The notes under the pieces: model-generated | Told to the model about the DNA's origin: nothing | What the model saw: the letters and a program-made list of their open reading frames with translations, nothing else | The model's database searches: none | Shown here: in pieces, positions 1 to 7,621 of the stretch | How positions within the stretch are numbered: the stretch's first letter is position 1 | Layout: the number at the start of each line of letters is the position of its first letter | Made by a program: the position numbers and the translations under genes | Source: a bacterium | GTDB lineage: Bacteria > Cyanobacteriota > Vampirovibrionia > Gastranaerophilales > Gastranaerophilaceae | Direction: 5' to 3' | NCBI GenBank assembly: GCA_017396695.1 | Contig: JAFQLC010000016.1 | Coordinates: 28,829 to 92,828 of the forward strand | DNA length: 64,000 bases

Positions 1-119
1 CTTGCCTTGTTGATAGAGAAGATTCAGAAAAGGCTGTAGTTGAGCTTTGCAGACATTTTGAGCTTGATGGTCTTGAAGTTGCTGAAGTTAGAGGCAACTT
101 GCCATCAGATGTACTTTAA
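1..119 (+). CDS. C-terminal fragment of an ACT-domain-like protein, possibly aspartate kinase
   Basis: Only the last 38 codons are present, reading in the frame that starts at base 3 and ends with TAA at 117-119. The peptide begins CLVDREDSEKAVVEL, then CRHFEL. A beta strand followed by a helix with this spacing resembles the end of the final ACT domain of monofunctional aspartate kinases, which regulate lysine/threonine synthesis by binding amino acids. The tail after it (about 18 residues, ending PSDVL) is not diagnostic. Another ACT-domain enzyme is possible. It ends 17 bases before tilS on the same strand, so the two may be co-transcribed. The family call is weak because no catalytic part is visible. 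Confidence 0.45.
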   Translation, partial: CLVDREDSEKAVVELCRHFELDGLEVAEVRGNLPSDVL

Positions 120-136
120 TTAAGCATAAAACTTGT

Positions 137-1090
137 ATGAAAAACGCTATCAAAAGCTTTATTTCGAATTATAAACTCGAAAATTCAAAAATAATTGTCG
201 GGTTTTCGGGTGGAGCAGATAGCGTTTGTCTTGCGCATATTTTATGTGTATTTCAAAATGAATTAAATTTAAAAGTTATTTTAGCCCATCTAAATCATAA
301 TTGGCGAGGAGAGCATTCCAAGGCGGATGAAAACTTTTCTCGTAATTTTGCAGAAAAATTCGGGCTAGAATTTTATACTGAAACACTAGATGATACTGTG
401 CAAAAAACAGAAACAGTGGCAAGAGATGCTAGATATAATTTCTTTGAAAGAGTAAAAGTAAAATATAATGCTGATGCTATTATGCTTGCGCATAATAAAG
501 ATGACAACATCGAAACTGCAATTTACAGAATAATTAAAGGCACAGGGTTAGAGGGTCTAAAATCAATTCCTGAAGTTCGAGATGATATTTTCCGCCCGCT
601 TTTAAATTTTGAAAAAGCAGAAATTTTAGAATATTTGAAAAACAATAACCTTGAGCACACAGAAGACAACTCGAATCAAGATACAACATACGCAAGAAAC
701 TATATAAGACACGAAATTTTACCAAATTTTGAAAAAATTAACCCAACATATAAAAATAGCATTTCAAATCTTATTGAAGTTGCAAAAGGGGAATGTGAAA
801 TTTTAGATTTTGTGCTTGAAGAAACAAAAAAAGATATTTTTGAAAACGAAAAAATTAATACTCAAAAATTTTTAAAATTAATTTATCCGCTTCAATTGAA
901 ATTGATGTATAATTATCTCAAAAATGATTTAAAATTTTTCGATTACAAAAGATTTCAAAGGATAGTTGATTTTATTATAGAACATGCAAATAAAGAAGAT
1001 AATTTTCACTCAAGAAAATATGTAAAATTTTCAATAAATGCAAAACTTTTTTTATACGTGAATACAAAAGAAATATTTAAAGGTGAATAA
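137..1090 (+). CDS. tilS: tRNA(Ile)-lysidine synthase TilS, short form
   Basis: Modifies the wobble C of the CAU-anticodon tRNA-Ile to lysidine using ATP and lysine, so that the tRNA reads AUA codons. The PP-loop signature SGGADS lies at residues 24-29, followed by the family segments LAHLNHNWRG (about 50-59), LAHNKDDNIET (about 116-126) and RNYIRHEILP (about 187). The protein has 317 residues and lacks the long C-terminal extension of the E. coli and Bacillus enzymes, resembling the short type known from Aquifex and some other lineages. The gene precedes hpt by 3 bases. The tilS-hpt pair is a conserved bacterial arrangement and supports both calls. AUA codons are used in this AT-rich window, which fits the need for it. 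Confidence 0.93.
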   Translation: MKNAIKSFISNYKLENSKIIVGFSGGADSVCLAHILCVFQNELNLKVILAHLNHNWRGEHSKADENFSRNFAEKFGLEFYTETLDDTVQKTETVARDARYNFFERVKVKYNADAIMLAHNKDDNIETAIYRIIKGTGLEGLKSIPEVRDDIFRPLLNFEKAEILEYLKNNNLEHTEDNSNQDTTYARNYIRHEILPNFEKINPTYKNSISNLIEVAKGECEILDFVLEETKKDIFENEKINTQKFLKLIYPLQLKLMYNYLKNDLKFFDYKRFQRIVDFIIEHANKEDNFHSRKYVKFSINAKLFLYVNTKEIFKGE

Positions 1091-1093
1091 ATT

Positions 1094-1624
1094 ATGACTA
1101 AAATGGAAAATTTAAAAGTATTAATCCCTGAAGAAAAGCTTATGGCAAGAATAAAAGAGGTTGCAGAAGAAATTAACGCAACATATAAAGAAGATGAAGA
1201 ATTAACACTTATCTGCGTTTTGAAAGGCGCTTTGATGTTTTACACAGAACTTGCAAAACACTTAAAAATGCAAGTTAGAATGGAATTTGTGTCGCTTTCA
1301 AGTTATGGAGACTCTGAAAAATCTTCAGGAAAAGTAAACGCTCTAAACTTACACCTACCCAACCTTGAAGGTAAAAAAGTTATGGTCGTGGAAGATATTG
1401 TGGATACTGGCCTTACATTAGATTTTCTTATGAATTTCTTGAGAACAAAATGCAATGCAAAAGAAGTTAGGCTTTGCGCTTTGCTTGATAAAAAATGCGC
1501 TAGAAAATTCCCTGTTCACCCAGATTTTTGTGCATTTGACATTGATGATAAATTCATTGTTGGTTTTGGCTTAGATTATAAAGAATTATATAGAAACATA
1601 AGCTTTATTGGTTATTTAGAATAA
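1094..1624 (+). CDS. hpt: Hypoxanthine phosphoribosyltransferase
   Basis: Salvages hypoxanthine and guanine by transferring phosphoribosyl from PRPP, giving IMP and GMP. The PRPP-binding signature VVEDIVDTG is at residues 98-106, preceded by the family segments LICVLKGALMF (about 39-49) and FVSLSSYGDS (about 65-74). The C-terminal part has FIVGFGLDY, typical of the family, and 176 residues is the normal size. The ATG at 1094 follows an AGGTGA ribosome-binding site that overlaps the end of tilS. The 3' end overlaps the convergent antiporter gene by 9 bases. A xanthine-preferring paralogue cannot be excluded, but the tilS context favours Hpt. Confidence 0.93.
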   Translation: MTKMENLKVLIPEEKLMARIKEVAEEINATYKEDEELTLICVLKGALMFYTELAKHLKMQVRMEFVSLSSYGDSEKSSGKVNALNLHLPNLEGKKVMVVEDIVDTGLTLDFLMNFLRTKCNAKEVRLCALLDKKCARKFPVHPDFCAFDIDDKFIVGFGLDYKELYRNISFIGYLE

Positions 1625-2644
1625 ATTTCTTAAAACAAAAAGGATAAATGCAAGGTAAAATAGCCCGCCAAAGAGGAAAACTTTGGCTGAGATTTGTTTT
1701 TTGCAAATAAAGGCAAAATATAAAATTGCAGACGATAAAATAACGCAAATAATGTTAGCAAGCCCATTTGTGTCAAACACCCAAGGAGTAAATAATATTC
1801 CAATCGACATTGGAATTGCGCTTTGGAAAACCATAGCGCCTGTAATGTTAGAAAGTGCAAAAGTATCTTTTTCGTGTTTTAGCCAAAGCAAACTATTTAC
1901 ATTTTCAGGCAATTCTGTTGCAATCGGCATAATTATAAGGCTTAAAATTAGCGGTTGGATGTGTAAGAAATTGGCAAAAAATTTGATTTTCAAAACAAAT
2001 AAATGCGCACACAAAATAAGGAAAATAAGCGAAAAAGTAACTTGGATAAACATTATAAATCGCTTGTTAAATTTGAAAATCTTAGCAAAGGCAAGCTCTT
2101 CAATTTCAGAATCCACATCGTCTGAATTTTTTGCTGCCTTTAGTGTTTGAACAAAATAATAAATATATGAAATAATTAAAAACAAAAGTGCTAATAATTT
2201 AATAAGCGGAAATTTTGCAAAACTTGCGCCAATTGCCACAAAATAATTAACAAAAAAGAATTTGAAATCTCTTATTATGTAGTGGTTATTAATTTCTAAA
2301 TTTAAACTTTTTCTTGTTTTTGCCCACTTAAAAATATAAATTCCAACACCCATAAAGAAAAAAGTGATGGTTGAGAGTAAAAACGGTGAACCAAGAATTG
2401 CGCCAATTCCAATTTCAGATGCGACAGTCTCGTTCCCTGCGATAATTCCACCTATTATTGCAACAAGCGGAACAATGGTTTCAGGCGCTGTTGTACCTAG
2501 TGCTGCAAAAATTGAGCCGACTGCATTTTTCCCGAATTTAAATTCTAGCCCAAAATGCTCGATGGCATTTGTAAAAAGCGAGCAAGAAAAAACTATGAAG
2601 ATAAGCAAAAATAATGCACCAAAAAATTCCAAACAAACCTGCAT
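1616..2644 (-). CDS. CaCA-superfamily sodium/calcium exchanger-like membrane protein
   Basis: A 342-residue hydrophobic protein with about ten predicted membrane segments in two halves separated by a charged loop (about 170-195) containing DDVDSEIEE. The two alpha-repeats that form the ion path of this superfamily are visible: GSIFAALGTTAPET at 43-56 and MPIATELPENVNSLLW at 239-254, each with the conserved acidic residue after proline. This supports secondary cation antiport (Ca2+, Na+ or H+), but the ion cannot be told from sequence. The gene overlaps the upstream metallo-beta-lactamase-fold gene by one base (TAATG), so the two are probably translated together. The 3' end runs 9 bases into hpt on the other strand. 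Confidence 0.82.
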   Translation of the reverse strand: MQVCLEFFGALFLLIFIVFSCSLFTNAIEHFGLEFKFGKNAVGSIFAALGTTAPETIVPLVAIIGGIIAGNETVASEIGIGAILGSPFLLSTITFFFMGVGIYIFKWAKTRKSLNLEINNHYIIRDFKFFFVNYFVAIGASFAKFPLIKLLALLFLIISYIYYFVQTLKAAKNSDDVDSEIEELAFAKIFKFNKRFIMFIQVTFSLIFLILCAHLFVLKIKFFANFLHIQPLILSLIIMPIATELPENVNSLLWLKHEKDTFALSNITGAMVFQSAIPMSIGILFTPWVFDTNGLANIICVILSSAILYFAFICKKQISAKVFLFGGLFYLAFILFVLRNLF

Positions 2645-3312
2645 TAAATTTCAATCTCCTCGTTATAGGCTAATATGCGAGGGGTTGCACCTTCTTTTTT
2701 AAGGCCTTCTTCAAAAGTTTTAGTGTCTGCTTTTATTAAATCGAATGTATTGTAGTGCATTGGAATAACTTGCTTTGCACAAAGCCAGCGAGTAGCAACA
2801 ATAGCATCTAGTGCGCCCATTGTGTAAAACCCACCGATAGGTAGCATTGCAAGCTCAATTTCATTTAATTCCCCAAGTGTTTTATATTCTTGGGTAAGTG
2901 CACTATCACCTGCGTGGAATATTTTTTTTCCTTCAATTTCCATCAAAATTCCTGCTGGGCAACCTGCGTATGTGCCATCTGCAAAAGAGCTTGAGTGAAA
3001 CGCAGGTGCAAAATAAACACGGCCAAAAGGAAAATTTATCCACCCGCCAAGATTTGCACCAATTGCTTTTGCGCCAAGTTGAGTGCAATAATTTGCAAGC
3101 TCAAACACACCGATAATTGGCGCACTCTTAATTTTTGAGATGTCTATAGAAGAACCTAGGTGGTCAGAATGTCCATGTGTTACAAAAACATAAGAAATGT
3201 TATCGTTTTGGAAATTATATTCTTTATTTGGTGCAAGAAACGGGTCAATTAAAATTACATTGCCGCCTGTTTCAATCCTAAATGCGCTATGCCCTAAATA
3301 TCTAACCTTCAC
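2644..3312 (-). CDS. UPF0173-type metal-dependent hydrolase (metallo-beta-lactamase fold)
   Basis: A 222-residue single-domain metallo-beta-lactamase-fold protein. The metal site motif THGHSDHLG is at 45-53, the later ligands are in FHAGDSAL (about 135-142), and a C-terminal MHYNTFD supplies the last histidine. N-terminal KVRYLGHSAFRIE and the segment LPIGGFYTMG are characteristic of the UPF0173 family, whose physiological substrate is not established. It lies 5' of the cation antiporter with a one-base overlap; no functional link is known. The ATG at 3312 follows AGGATTTTAGGTGAAG on the coding strand, a good ribosome-binding site. Specific activity should not be assumed. Confidence 0.85.
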   Translation of the reverse strand: MKVRYLGHSAFRIETGGNVILIDPFLAPNKEYNFQNDNISYVFVTHGHSDHLGSSIDISKIKSAPIIGVFELANYCTQLGAKAIGANLGGWINFPFGRVYFAPAFHSSSFADGTYAGCPAGILMEIEGKKIFHAGDSALTQEYKTLGELNEIELAMLPIGGFYTMGALDAIVATRWLCAKQVIPMHYNTFDLIKADTKTFEEGLKKEGATPRILAYNEEIEI

Positions 3313-3349
3313 CTAAAATCCTCCATCTATTAAAATGAGCATATATCTT

Positions 3350-4075
3350 TTATTTTAAAAGGTCAAGAGTTTTGCACTCCTTCTTTGTTGCAACTTCATA
3401 ACCCAACATTCCATATATTATTGGGAGTAATCTGCCTGCTTGAATTTTTTTTGCAAAAGGTACTTTTGCAAGAATTAAAACCGCAATAATATCATCAATA
3501 TGAATAAAATAATCTTTCAGTTTCATTTCTCTATGTTCAGAGTTTTTATCTATTTTTTCGTTCAACCAATTAGAGCTTTCATGCGCTAGTGGCATACCTG
3601 CACCAACCCCCACGGCAATTGGGATTATCTGTCCTAATGTTTTGTTTGCAATTTTTGTTTTGCCCAACAACCCTAAAGTTGCAGCAGTCAAAGCTGTTGG
3701 AACACCAAAAGTTGCGTATGCGTGCACTGTTTCTTTGAGTTTTTCTTTATTTCCTGCAAGTGATTTATCTTTATTTTTTGCAAAACCATAAATTAAACCT
3801 GCACCAATTGCGCTTGTTGCCATGGTGAACAAATCTTTAACATTGTAATCAATATCAAAGCTTTTCCAAACTTTGCCAATTTTTTTATGTAATGCCTCTC
3901 CCTTTAAATTGCCAATTTTAATTCCTTTATTTTTTTGGATTAAAGCTAAAGAAAGCGCAACGCCACTAGCCACGGCAAGTGCCCCTATTGGTTCAAACTC
4001 TTTTTTTTCTTTATGTTTTGCTTGTGTATTTTTCTTTGGAATAAAATGCCCAAAAGATTGAATCTTCATGTTCAT
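3350..4075 (-). CDS. Hypothetical membrane protein with N-terminal SFG motif
   Basis: Not recognised as a known family. About 241 residues from the ATG at 4075 (or 239 from a second ATG at 4069); a GTG at 4111 is in frame but would add a segment that looks like untranslated leader. The N-terminus contains IQSFGHFIPKK, one of six N-terminal SF(x)G motifs in this window. After a basic stretch there are four or five hydrophobic segments: about 37-55, 92-110, 128-145, 150-168 and 205-222 from the first residue. Glycine-rich membrane helices alternate with lysine-rich loops, suggesting an integral membrane protein without a cleavable signal peptide. Its divergent neighbour is the repeat element ahead of serS. 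Function unknown. Confidence 0.72.
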   Translation of the reverse strand: MNMKIQSFGHFIPKKNTQAKHKEKKEFEPIGALAVASGVALSLALIQKNKGIKIGNLKGEALHKKIGKVWKSFDIDYNVKDLFTMATSAIGAGLIYGFAKNKDKSLAGNKEKLKETVHAYATFGVPTALTAATLGLLGKTKIANKTLGQIIPIAVGVGAGMPLAHESSNWLNEKIDKNSEHREMKLKDYFIHIDDIIAVLILAKVPFAKKIQAGRLLPIIYGMLGYEVATKKECKTLDLLK

Positions 4076-4133
4076 ATCAATATAAAACACTAAAAAAATT
4101 TTTGTGACCACTGGGTTTGTATGAAATTTTTAT

Positions 4134-4272
4134 ATTTTAGGGTTTTTTCTACACCTCTGGAACGGCTTCAAGTCGAATTATGTGCTATCCCGCGCATAAT
4201 TCGACTCTCGCACACCTTGGGTCGAGTGTAGAAAATTCTCCTAAAATTGTCATTTTAGGGTTTTTTCTACAC
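4134..4272. repeat. Inverted/direct repeat element with strong stem-loop
   Basis: A 21-base sequence (attttaggg...ttctacac) occurs twice in direct orientation at 4134-4154 and 4252-4272, and once as an imperfect inverted copy at 4226-4247. Between the first copy and the inverted copy is a near-perfect hairpin: arms 4172-4184 and 4193-4205 (13 pairs, one G-U) with an 8-base loop. The 4240-4259 segment also folds (cctaaaat/attttagg). The whole lies between divergent genes and just 5' of the serS promoter. It looks like a small palindromic interspersed element or an integration scar; no coding potential is seen. No second element is visible in the window. Confidence 0.75.
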
Positions 4273-4279
4273 TCTCCAT

Positions 4280-4307
4280 TTGCGAAAAAATATTATAGTC
4301 GTATAAT
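4280..4307 (+). promoter_or_regulatory. Putative sigma70 promoter of serS-tmk
   Basis: TTGCGA (4280-4285), 16-base spacer, TATAAT (4302-4307). Transcription would start near 4314, giving a leader of about 27 bases with an AAGG ribosome-binding site before the ATG at 4341. The promoter begins 8 bases after the repeat element. No T-box features are seen. Confidence 0.6.
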
Positions 4308-4340
4308 TGAAGAATATAGCGGAAAATTAAGGTAGAATTT

Positions 4341-5606
4341 ATGTTAGACATCAAATTGATAAGAGAAAATCCTGAAAAAATCAACGAACTTTTAAAAAGA
4401 AGAAACCCAGAACTTTCAATAGATAATGTTTTGAAGCTTGATGAAGAAAGAAGAAAAATCCAATTTGAAGCGGATCAATGCCGTGCTGAGAGAAAAAACA
4501 TTTCTCAAAAAATTGGGATGATGAAAAAAAATGGCGAAAATACGGATGAAATTCAAGCCCAAACTCGTGCACTAGGTGATAAAATTAAAGAGTTAGAAGA
4601 GCAAGAAATTGAACTAAATGAAAAACAAAAAGAAGCTCTTTTGTATATTCCAAACACACCAGATGAAACAACACCTGTTGGTTCAGATGAAAATTCTAAC
4701 CCTGTAATTAAGGTTGTAGGAGAAGTTGTAAAACCAAACTTTGAACAAAAAGCGCACTGGGATATTGCCGCTGCAAAAGATATTGTGGATTTTGAAAGAG
4801 GAGTTAAACTTGCTCAATCAAGATTTTCACTATATAGAGGAAAAGGTGCAGCGCTAGAACGTGCTATTATTAATTTCTACCTAGATTTACACACTCAAGA
4901 GCACGGCTATGAAGAAATTCTTCCTCCTGTTCTTGTAAATTCCGCTGCAATGCAAGGCACAGGGCAACTTCCAAAATTTAAAGAAGATATGTATAAATGC
5001 GTTGATGAAGATTTGTTCTTGATTCCAACTGCTGAAGTGCCTGTTACAAACATTTATGCAAATGAAATTCTATCAGAAGATGAACTTCCAAAATATATGT
5101 GTGCATACACTCCTTGTTTTAGACGTGAAGCAGGAAGCGCTGGTAAAGACACAAGGGGCTTAATTCGCCAACATCAATTCAACAAGGTTGAAATGGTTAA
5201 ATTAACTCATCCTGAAAAAAGTGCTGAAGAACACGAAAAACTTACTCAAAACGCAGAGAGAGCACTTGAGCTTTTGGGCTTGCCTTTCAGAAGAGTTGAG
5301 CTTTGCACAGGTGACATTGGTTTCAGCGCTAAAAAATGTTACGACATTGAAGTTTGGCTTCCTTCATATGATAGCTATAAAGAAATTTCAAGTTGCTCGA
5401 ATTTTGGCGACTACCAAGCAAGAAGAGCGAACATTAAATTCCGCTCAAAAGAAACAGGAAAACCTGAATTTGTGCACACTTTAAATGGTTCAGGGCTTGC
5501 TGTTGGAAGAACTTTTGCTGCTATTCTTGAAAACTTCCAAACAGAAAGTGGCGATGTTATAATTCCTGAAGTACTTAGAAAATACACAGGCTTTGATAAA
5601 ATTTAA
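4341..5606 (+). CDS. serS: Serine--tRNA ligase
   Basis: Charges tRNA-Ser (and tRNA-Sec where present) with serine. 421 residues, the usual bacterial length. The N-terminal helical arm that grips the long variable arm of tRNA-Ser spans about 30-100 and is rich in lysine and glutamate. Class II motif 2 is visible as [14 protein letters not shown] (about 259-272), and motif 3 as GSGLAVGRT (about 383-391). The start follows an AAGG site. tmk follows after 8 bases, so the pair is likely an operon driven by the promoter at 4280-4307. Confidence 0.97.
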   Translation: MLDIKLIRENPEKINELLKRRNPELSIDNVLKLDEERRKIQFEADQCRAERKNISQKIGMMKKNGENTDEIQAQTRALGDKIKELEEQEIELNEKQKEALLYIPNTPDETTPVGSDENSNPVIKVVGEVVKPNFEQKAHWDIAAAKDIVDFERGVKLAQSRFSLYRGKGAALERAIINFYLDLHTQEHGYEEILPPVLVNSAAMQGTGQLPKFKEDMYKCVDEDLFLIPTAEVPVTNIYANEILSEDELPKYMCAYTPCFRREAGSAGKDTRGLIRQHQFNKVEMVKLTHPEKSAEEHEKLTQNAERALELLGLPFRRVELCTGDIGFSAKKCYDIEVWLPSYDSYKEISSCSNFGDYQARRANIKFRSKETGKPEFVHTLNGSGLAVGRTFAAILENFQTESGDVIIPEVLRKYTGFDKI

Positions 5607-5614
5607 GGAGAAAT

Positions 5615-6274
5615 ATGGCGCTTAGAGCTCACGGCTATGAAGGCTTATTAATTGTTGTTGAAGGAACAGACGGTGCAGGAAAAAGCACCCAAGTTAAAAT
5701 GCTTGATAAATTTGTTCAAAACCAAGGCTTTGGCTGTATGATATCCGAATGGAAAACATCTCGTTTGATTTCAGAAGTAATTAATAATGCAAAAGAGCGC
5801 AATCTCTTAAATGCAACAACATATAGTCTCCTCTATGCTGCAGATTATGCAGATAGGCTTGAAAATGTTATTATTCCAGCCCTCAAAGCAGGCTTTGTTG
5901 TAATTCTTGATAGATACACTTACACTGCTTACGTGCGAGATAGTGTCCGAGGTCATGACATAAATTGGGTTAAAAATCTTTATGATTATGCACCAAAACC
6001 TGACCTTGTTTTCTACCTTAAAATGCCCGTTGATAAACTTTTGAAAAGAATGATTGGAGCAGATGGGCTTGATTATTTTGAATCAGGGAGAGATATCGGT
6101 CTTTCAAGCGACATCTACAATAGCTTTGAAATATACCAAACAAAGTGCCTTGCAGAATATGAAAAACTTGAAAAAGAATATGATTTTATAACTTTAGATG
6201 GCACACTTCCAAAAGAAGAAATTCATAAATCAATTAAAAGCGAAGTTAAAAAAGCCTTAAAAGAAATTAAATAA
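5615..6274 (+). CDS. tmk: Thymidylate kinase family protein
   Basis: Expected to phosphorylate dTMP to dTDP. The P-loop GTDGAGKS is at 17-24 and the second nucleotide-site motif DRYTYTAYVRD starts near residue 102, matching the DR(Y/F) motif of the family. The C-terminal half has PDLVFYLKMPVDKLLKRM-like features of the lid-proximal region, but the segment after it (GADGLDYFESGRD) is unlike the E. coli LID. 219 residues is typical. It has a GGAG ribosome-binding site right after serS and ends before a strong terminator. A related nucleoside monophosphate kinase with other specificity is possible. Confidence 0.8.
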   Translation: MALRAHGYEGLLIVVEGTDGAGKSTQVKMLDKFVQNQGFGCMISEWKTSRLISEVINNAKERNLLNATTYSLLYAADYADRLENVIIPALKAGFVVILDRYTYTAYVRDSVRGHDINWVKNLYDYAPKPDLVFYLKMPVDKLLKRMIGADGLDYFESGRDIGLSSDIYNSFEIYQTKCLAEYEKLEKEYDFITLDGTLPKEEIHKSIKSEVKKALKEIK

Positions 6275-6283
6275 TTATTAAAC

Positions 6284-6314
6284 AACCCACACAAAACAAG
6301 TCGTGTGGGTTTTA
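6284..6314 (+). terminator. Rho-independent terminator after serS-tmk
   Basis: Perfect 9-base stem aacccacac (6284-6292) / gtgtgggtt (6303-6311) with a 10-base loop and a short T tract. It closes the serS-tmk operon. Confidence 0.85.
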
Positions 6315-6434
6315 TACGTCAAAAATAATTCAAACAATTACCAAAAAGTATAAAGCACAAATTAACAAAAAGAGCATTTTATTTGCAAGTCAAATTATTT
6401 AAAATTTTGACAAGGACAACTTTTGGAGTATAAA

Positions 6435-6743
6435 ATGCTTTCTCAAAAATATGATATTAAAAACAAAAATTATTCATATCTTGAAATAAAAAATGTTCAA
6501 AAAAATCTTGTTGAATGGCTTGAAGATTTAACCTACGAGCACAAGTGCAGAGTTGAAAAAAAAGAGTGGCGAAGCAAATATAATCATTATGTTTCATATG
6601 ACTATGAACCTTTTTGCTCGGATGGTTTTGAAATTAATCTAACTCTTAAAGGGCGCTCTGTTCATTTTTTAAATTTTGTAAGATTTTTATATGAAACAAG
6701 AGTGCAGGCTGTGAATTATCTTGAATGTTGTTTTATGATATAG
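6435..6743 (+). CDS. Hypothetical protein, 102 residues
   Basis: Not recognised. The ATG at 6435 is chosen because TGGAG lies 6-7 bases upstream; an in-frame TTG at 6423 overlaps that site. The product is rich in aromatic and charged residues (for example WLEDLTYEHKC and NHYVSYDYEPF), has three or four cysteines, and has no signal peptide or membrane segment. It looks like a small soluble alpha/beta domain. The last 28 bases overlap the 3' end of the convergent ribF gene. Reality of the gene is supported by the good ribosome-binding site and by its position after a terminator, but no homology could be tested. Confidence 0.6.
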   Translation: MLSQKYDIKNKNYSYLEIKNVQKNLVEWLEDLTYEHKCRVEKKEWRSKYNHYVSYDYEPFCSDGFEINLTLKGRSVHFLNFVRFLYETRVQAVNYLECCFMI

Positions 6744-7621
6744 TCTTTATCTTTTGTAATTTGCGCTTTGAGCTCATCAAGTGAATTGAATTTTTCAGCT
6801 TTACGCACATAATCTAAAAATTCAATTTCAATTTTTTTGTCGTAAATATCAGAATTAAAACCTAAAATATGCGCTTCTAAAACTTCTTCAGCATCAATAG
6901 TTGGGCGCATTCCCCAGTTTATAATAGATAAATATTTTTGCCCTTCAAAGATTGTATATCCTGAATACACCCCAAAAGGAAGCTTTGCAATGTTGTTTTC
7001 CCAATTAATGTTAGCGGTTGGATAAGAGATTTTTCTTCCAATTTTGTTTCCAGTTACAACCTTGCCTGAAATTTTAAAATTTCTACCTAAAAGCTCGTTT
7101 GCAGTTTTGATTTTGCCTTCTTCTAAATATTTTTTAATCAGAGTTGAAGATATAGTTTCGCCTTCTTTTTTAATTTCTTCCATCTCAAAATATTCATAAT
7201 TAAACTTTTCAGCACATTCACGCAATAGCGCAGGGCTCCCTTTCCCACCTACTCCAAAATGGTTATTAAACCCAGTCACAATACATCTTGGTGTAAAATA
7301 TTTAACTAAAATATCTTGAATAAAATCATCCGCTTTAATATGTTTGATTTTTTCAAAATCTAAATAAAAAAGATAATCAACTCCAAGCGCTTCAATCAAT
7401 TTCGCTTTTTCTTCTCTTGTTGTAAGGTAACTATATTTTTTACCTGTCAAAATTTCTAATGGGTTTTTTAAAAATGTAAAAATTACGGATTTCCCGCCAT
7501 TTTTTCTTGCGTATTCAACTGTTTTTTCGATAACTTCTCTGTGTGCTAAATGTACACCATCAAAAAAACCAAGCCCAACTGACGCCCCGTGTAATTCCTC
7601 TAAGTCATACAAAATTTGCAC
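6716..7621 (-). CDS. ribF: Bifunctional riboflavin kinase/FAD synthetase
   Basis: Makes FMN from riboflavin and then FAD. The N-terminal adenylyltransferase domain has the GFFDGVHLAHRE signature (18-29, equivalent to GxFDGVHxGH) and ISSTLIKKYLEEG (about 157-169). The C-terminal riboflavin kinase domain starts near 178 with the family motif GRKISYPTANI. 301 residues is normal. The start is GTG at 7621, immediately after the stop of rel, with GGAG 8 bases upstream inside rel, so translation is probably coupled to rel. The 3' end overlaps the small convergent gene at 6435-6743. Confidence 0.93.
   Translation of the reverse strand: MQILYDLEELHGASVGLGFFDGVHLAHREVIEKTVEYARKNGGKSVIFTFLKNPLEILTGKKYSYLTTREEKAKLIEALGVDYLFYLDFEKIKHIKADDFIQDILVKYFTPRCIVTGFNNHFGVGGKGSPALLRECAEKFNYEYFEMEEIKKEGETISSTLIKKYLEEGKIKTANELLGRNFKISGKVVTGNKIGRKISYPTANINWENNIAKLPFGVYSGYTIFEGQKYLSIINWGMRPTIDAEEVLEAHILGFNSDIYDKKIEIEFLDYVRKAEKFNSLDELKAQITKDKDYIIKQHSR

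Noticed and set aside
1683..2150. Open frame of 155 residues on the plus strand opposite the antiporter gene
   Set aside because: It lies wholly inside a well-supported antiporter gene on the other strand, and no ribosome-binding site or family match was seen.
4134..4340. T-box or other riboswitch upstream of serS
   Set aside because: No T-box sequence, specifier loop or antiterminator/terminator pair is visible; the sequence is explained better by repeats with a promoter behind them.
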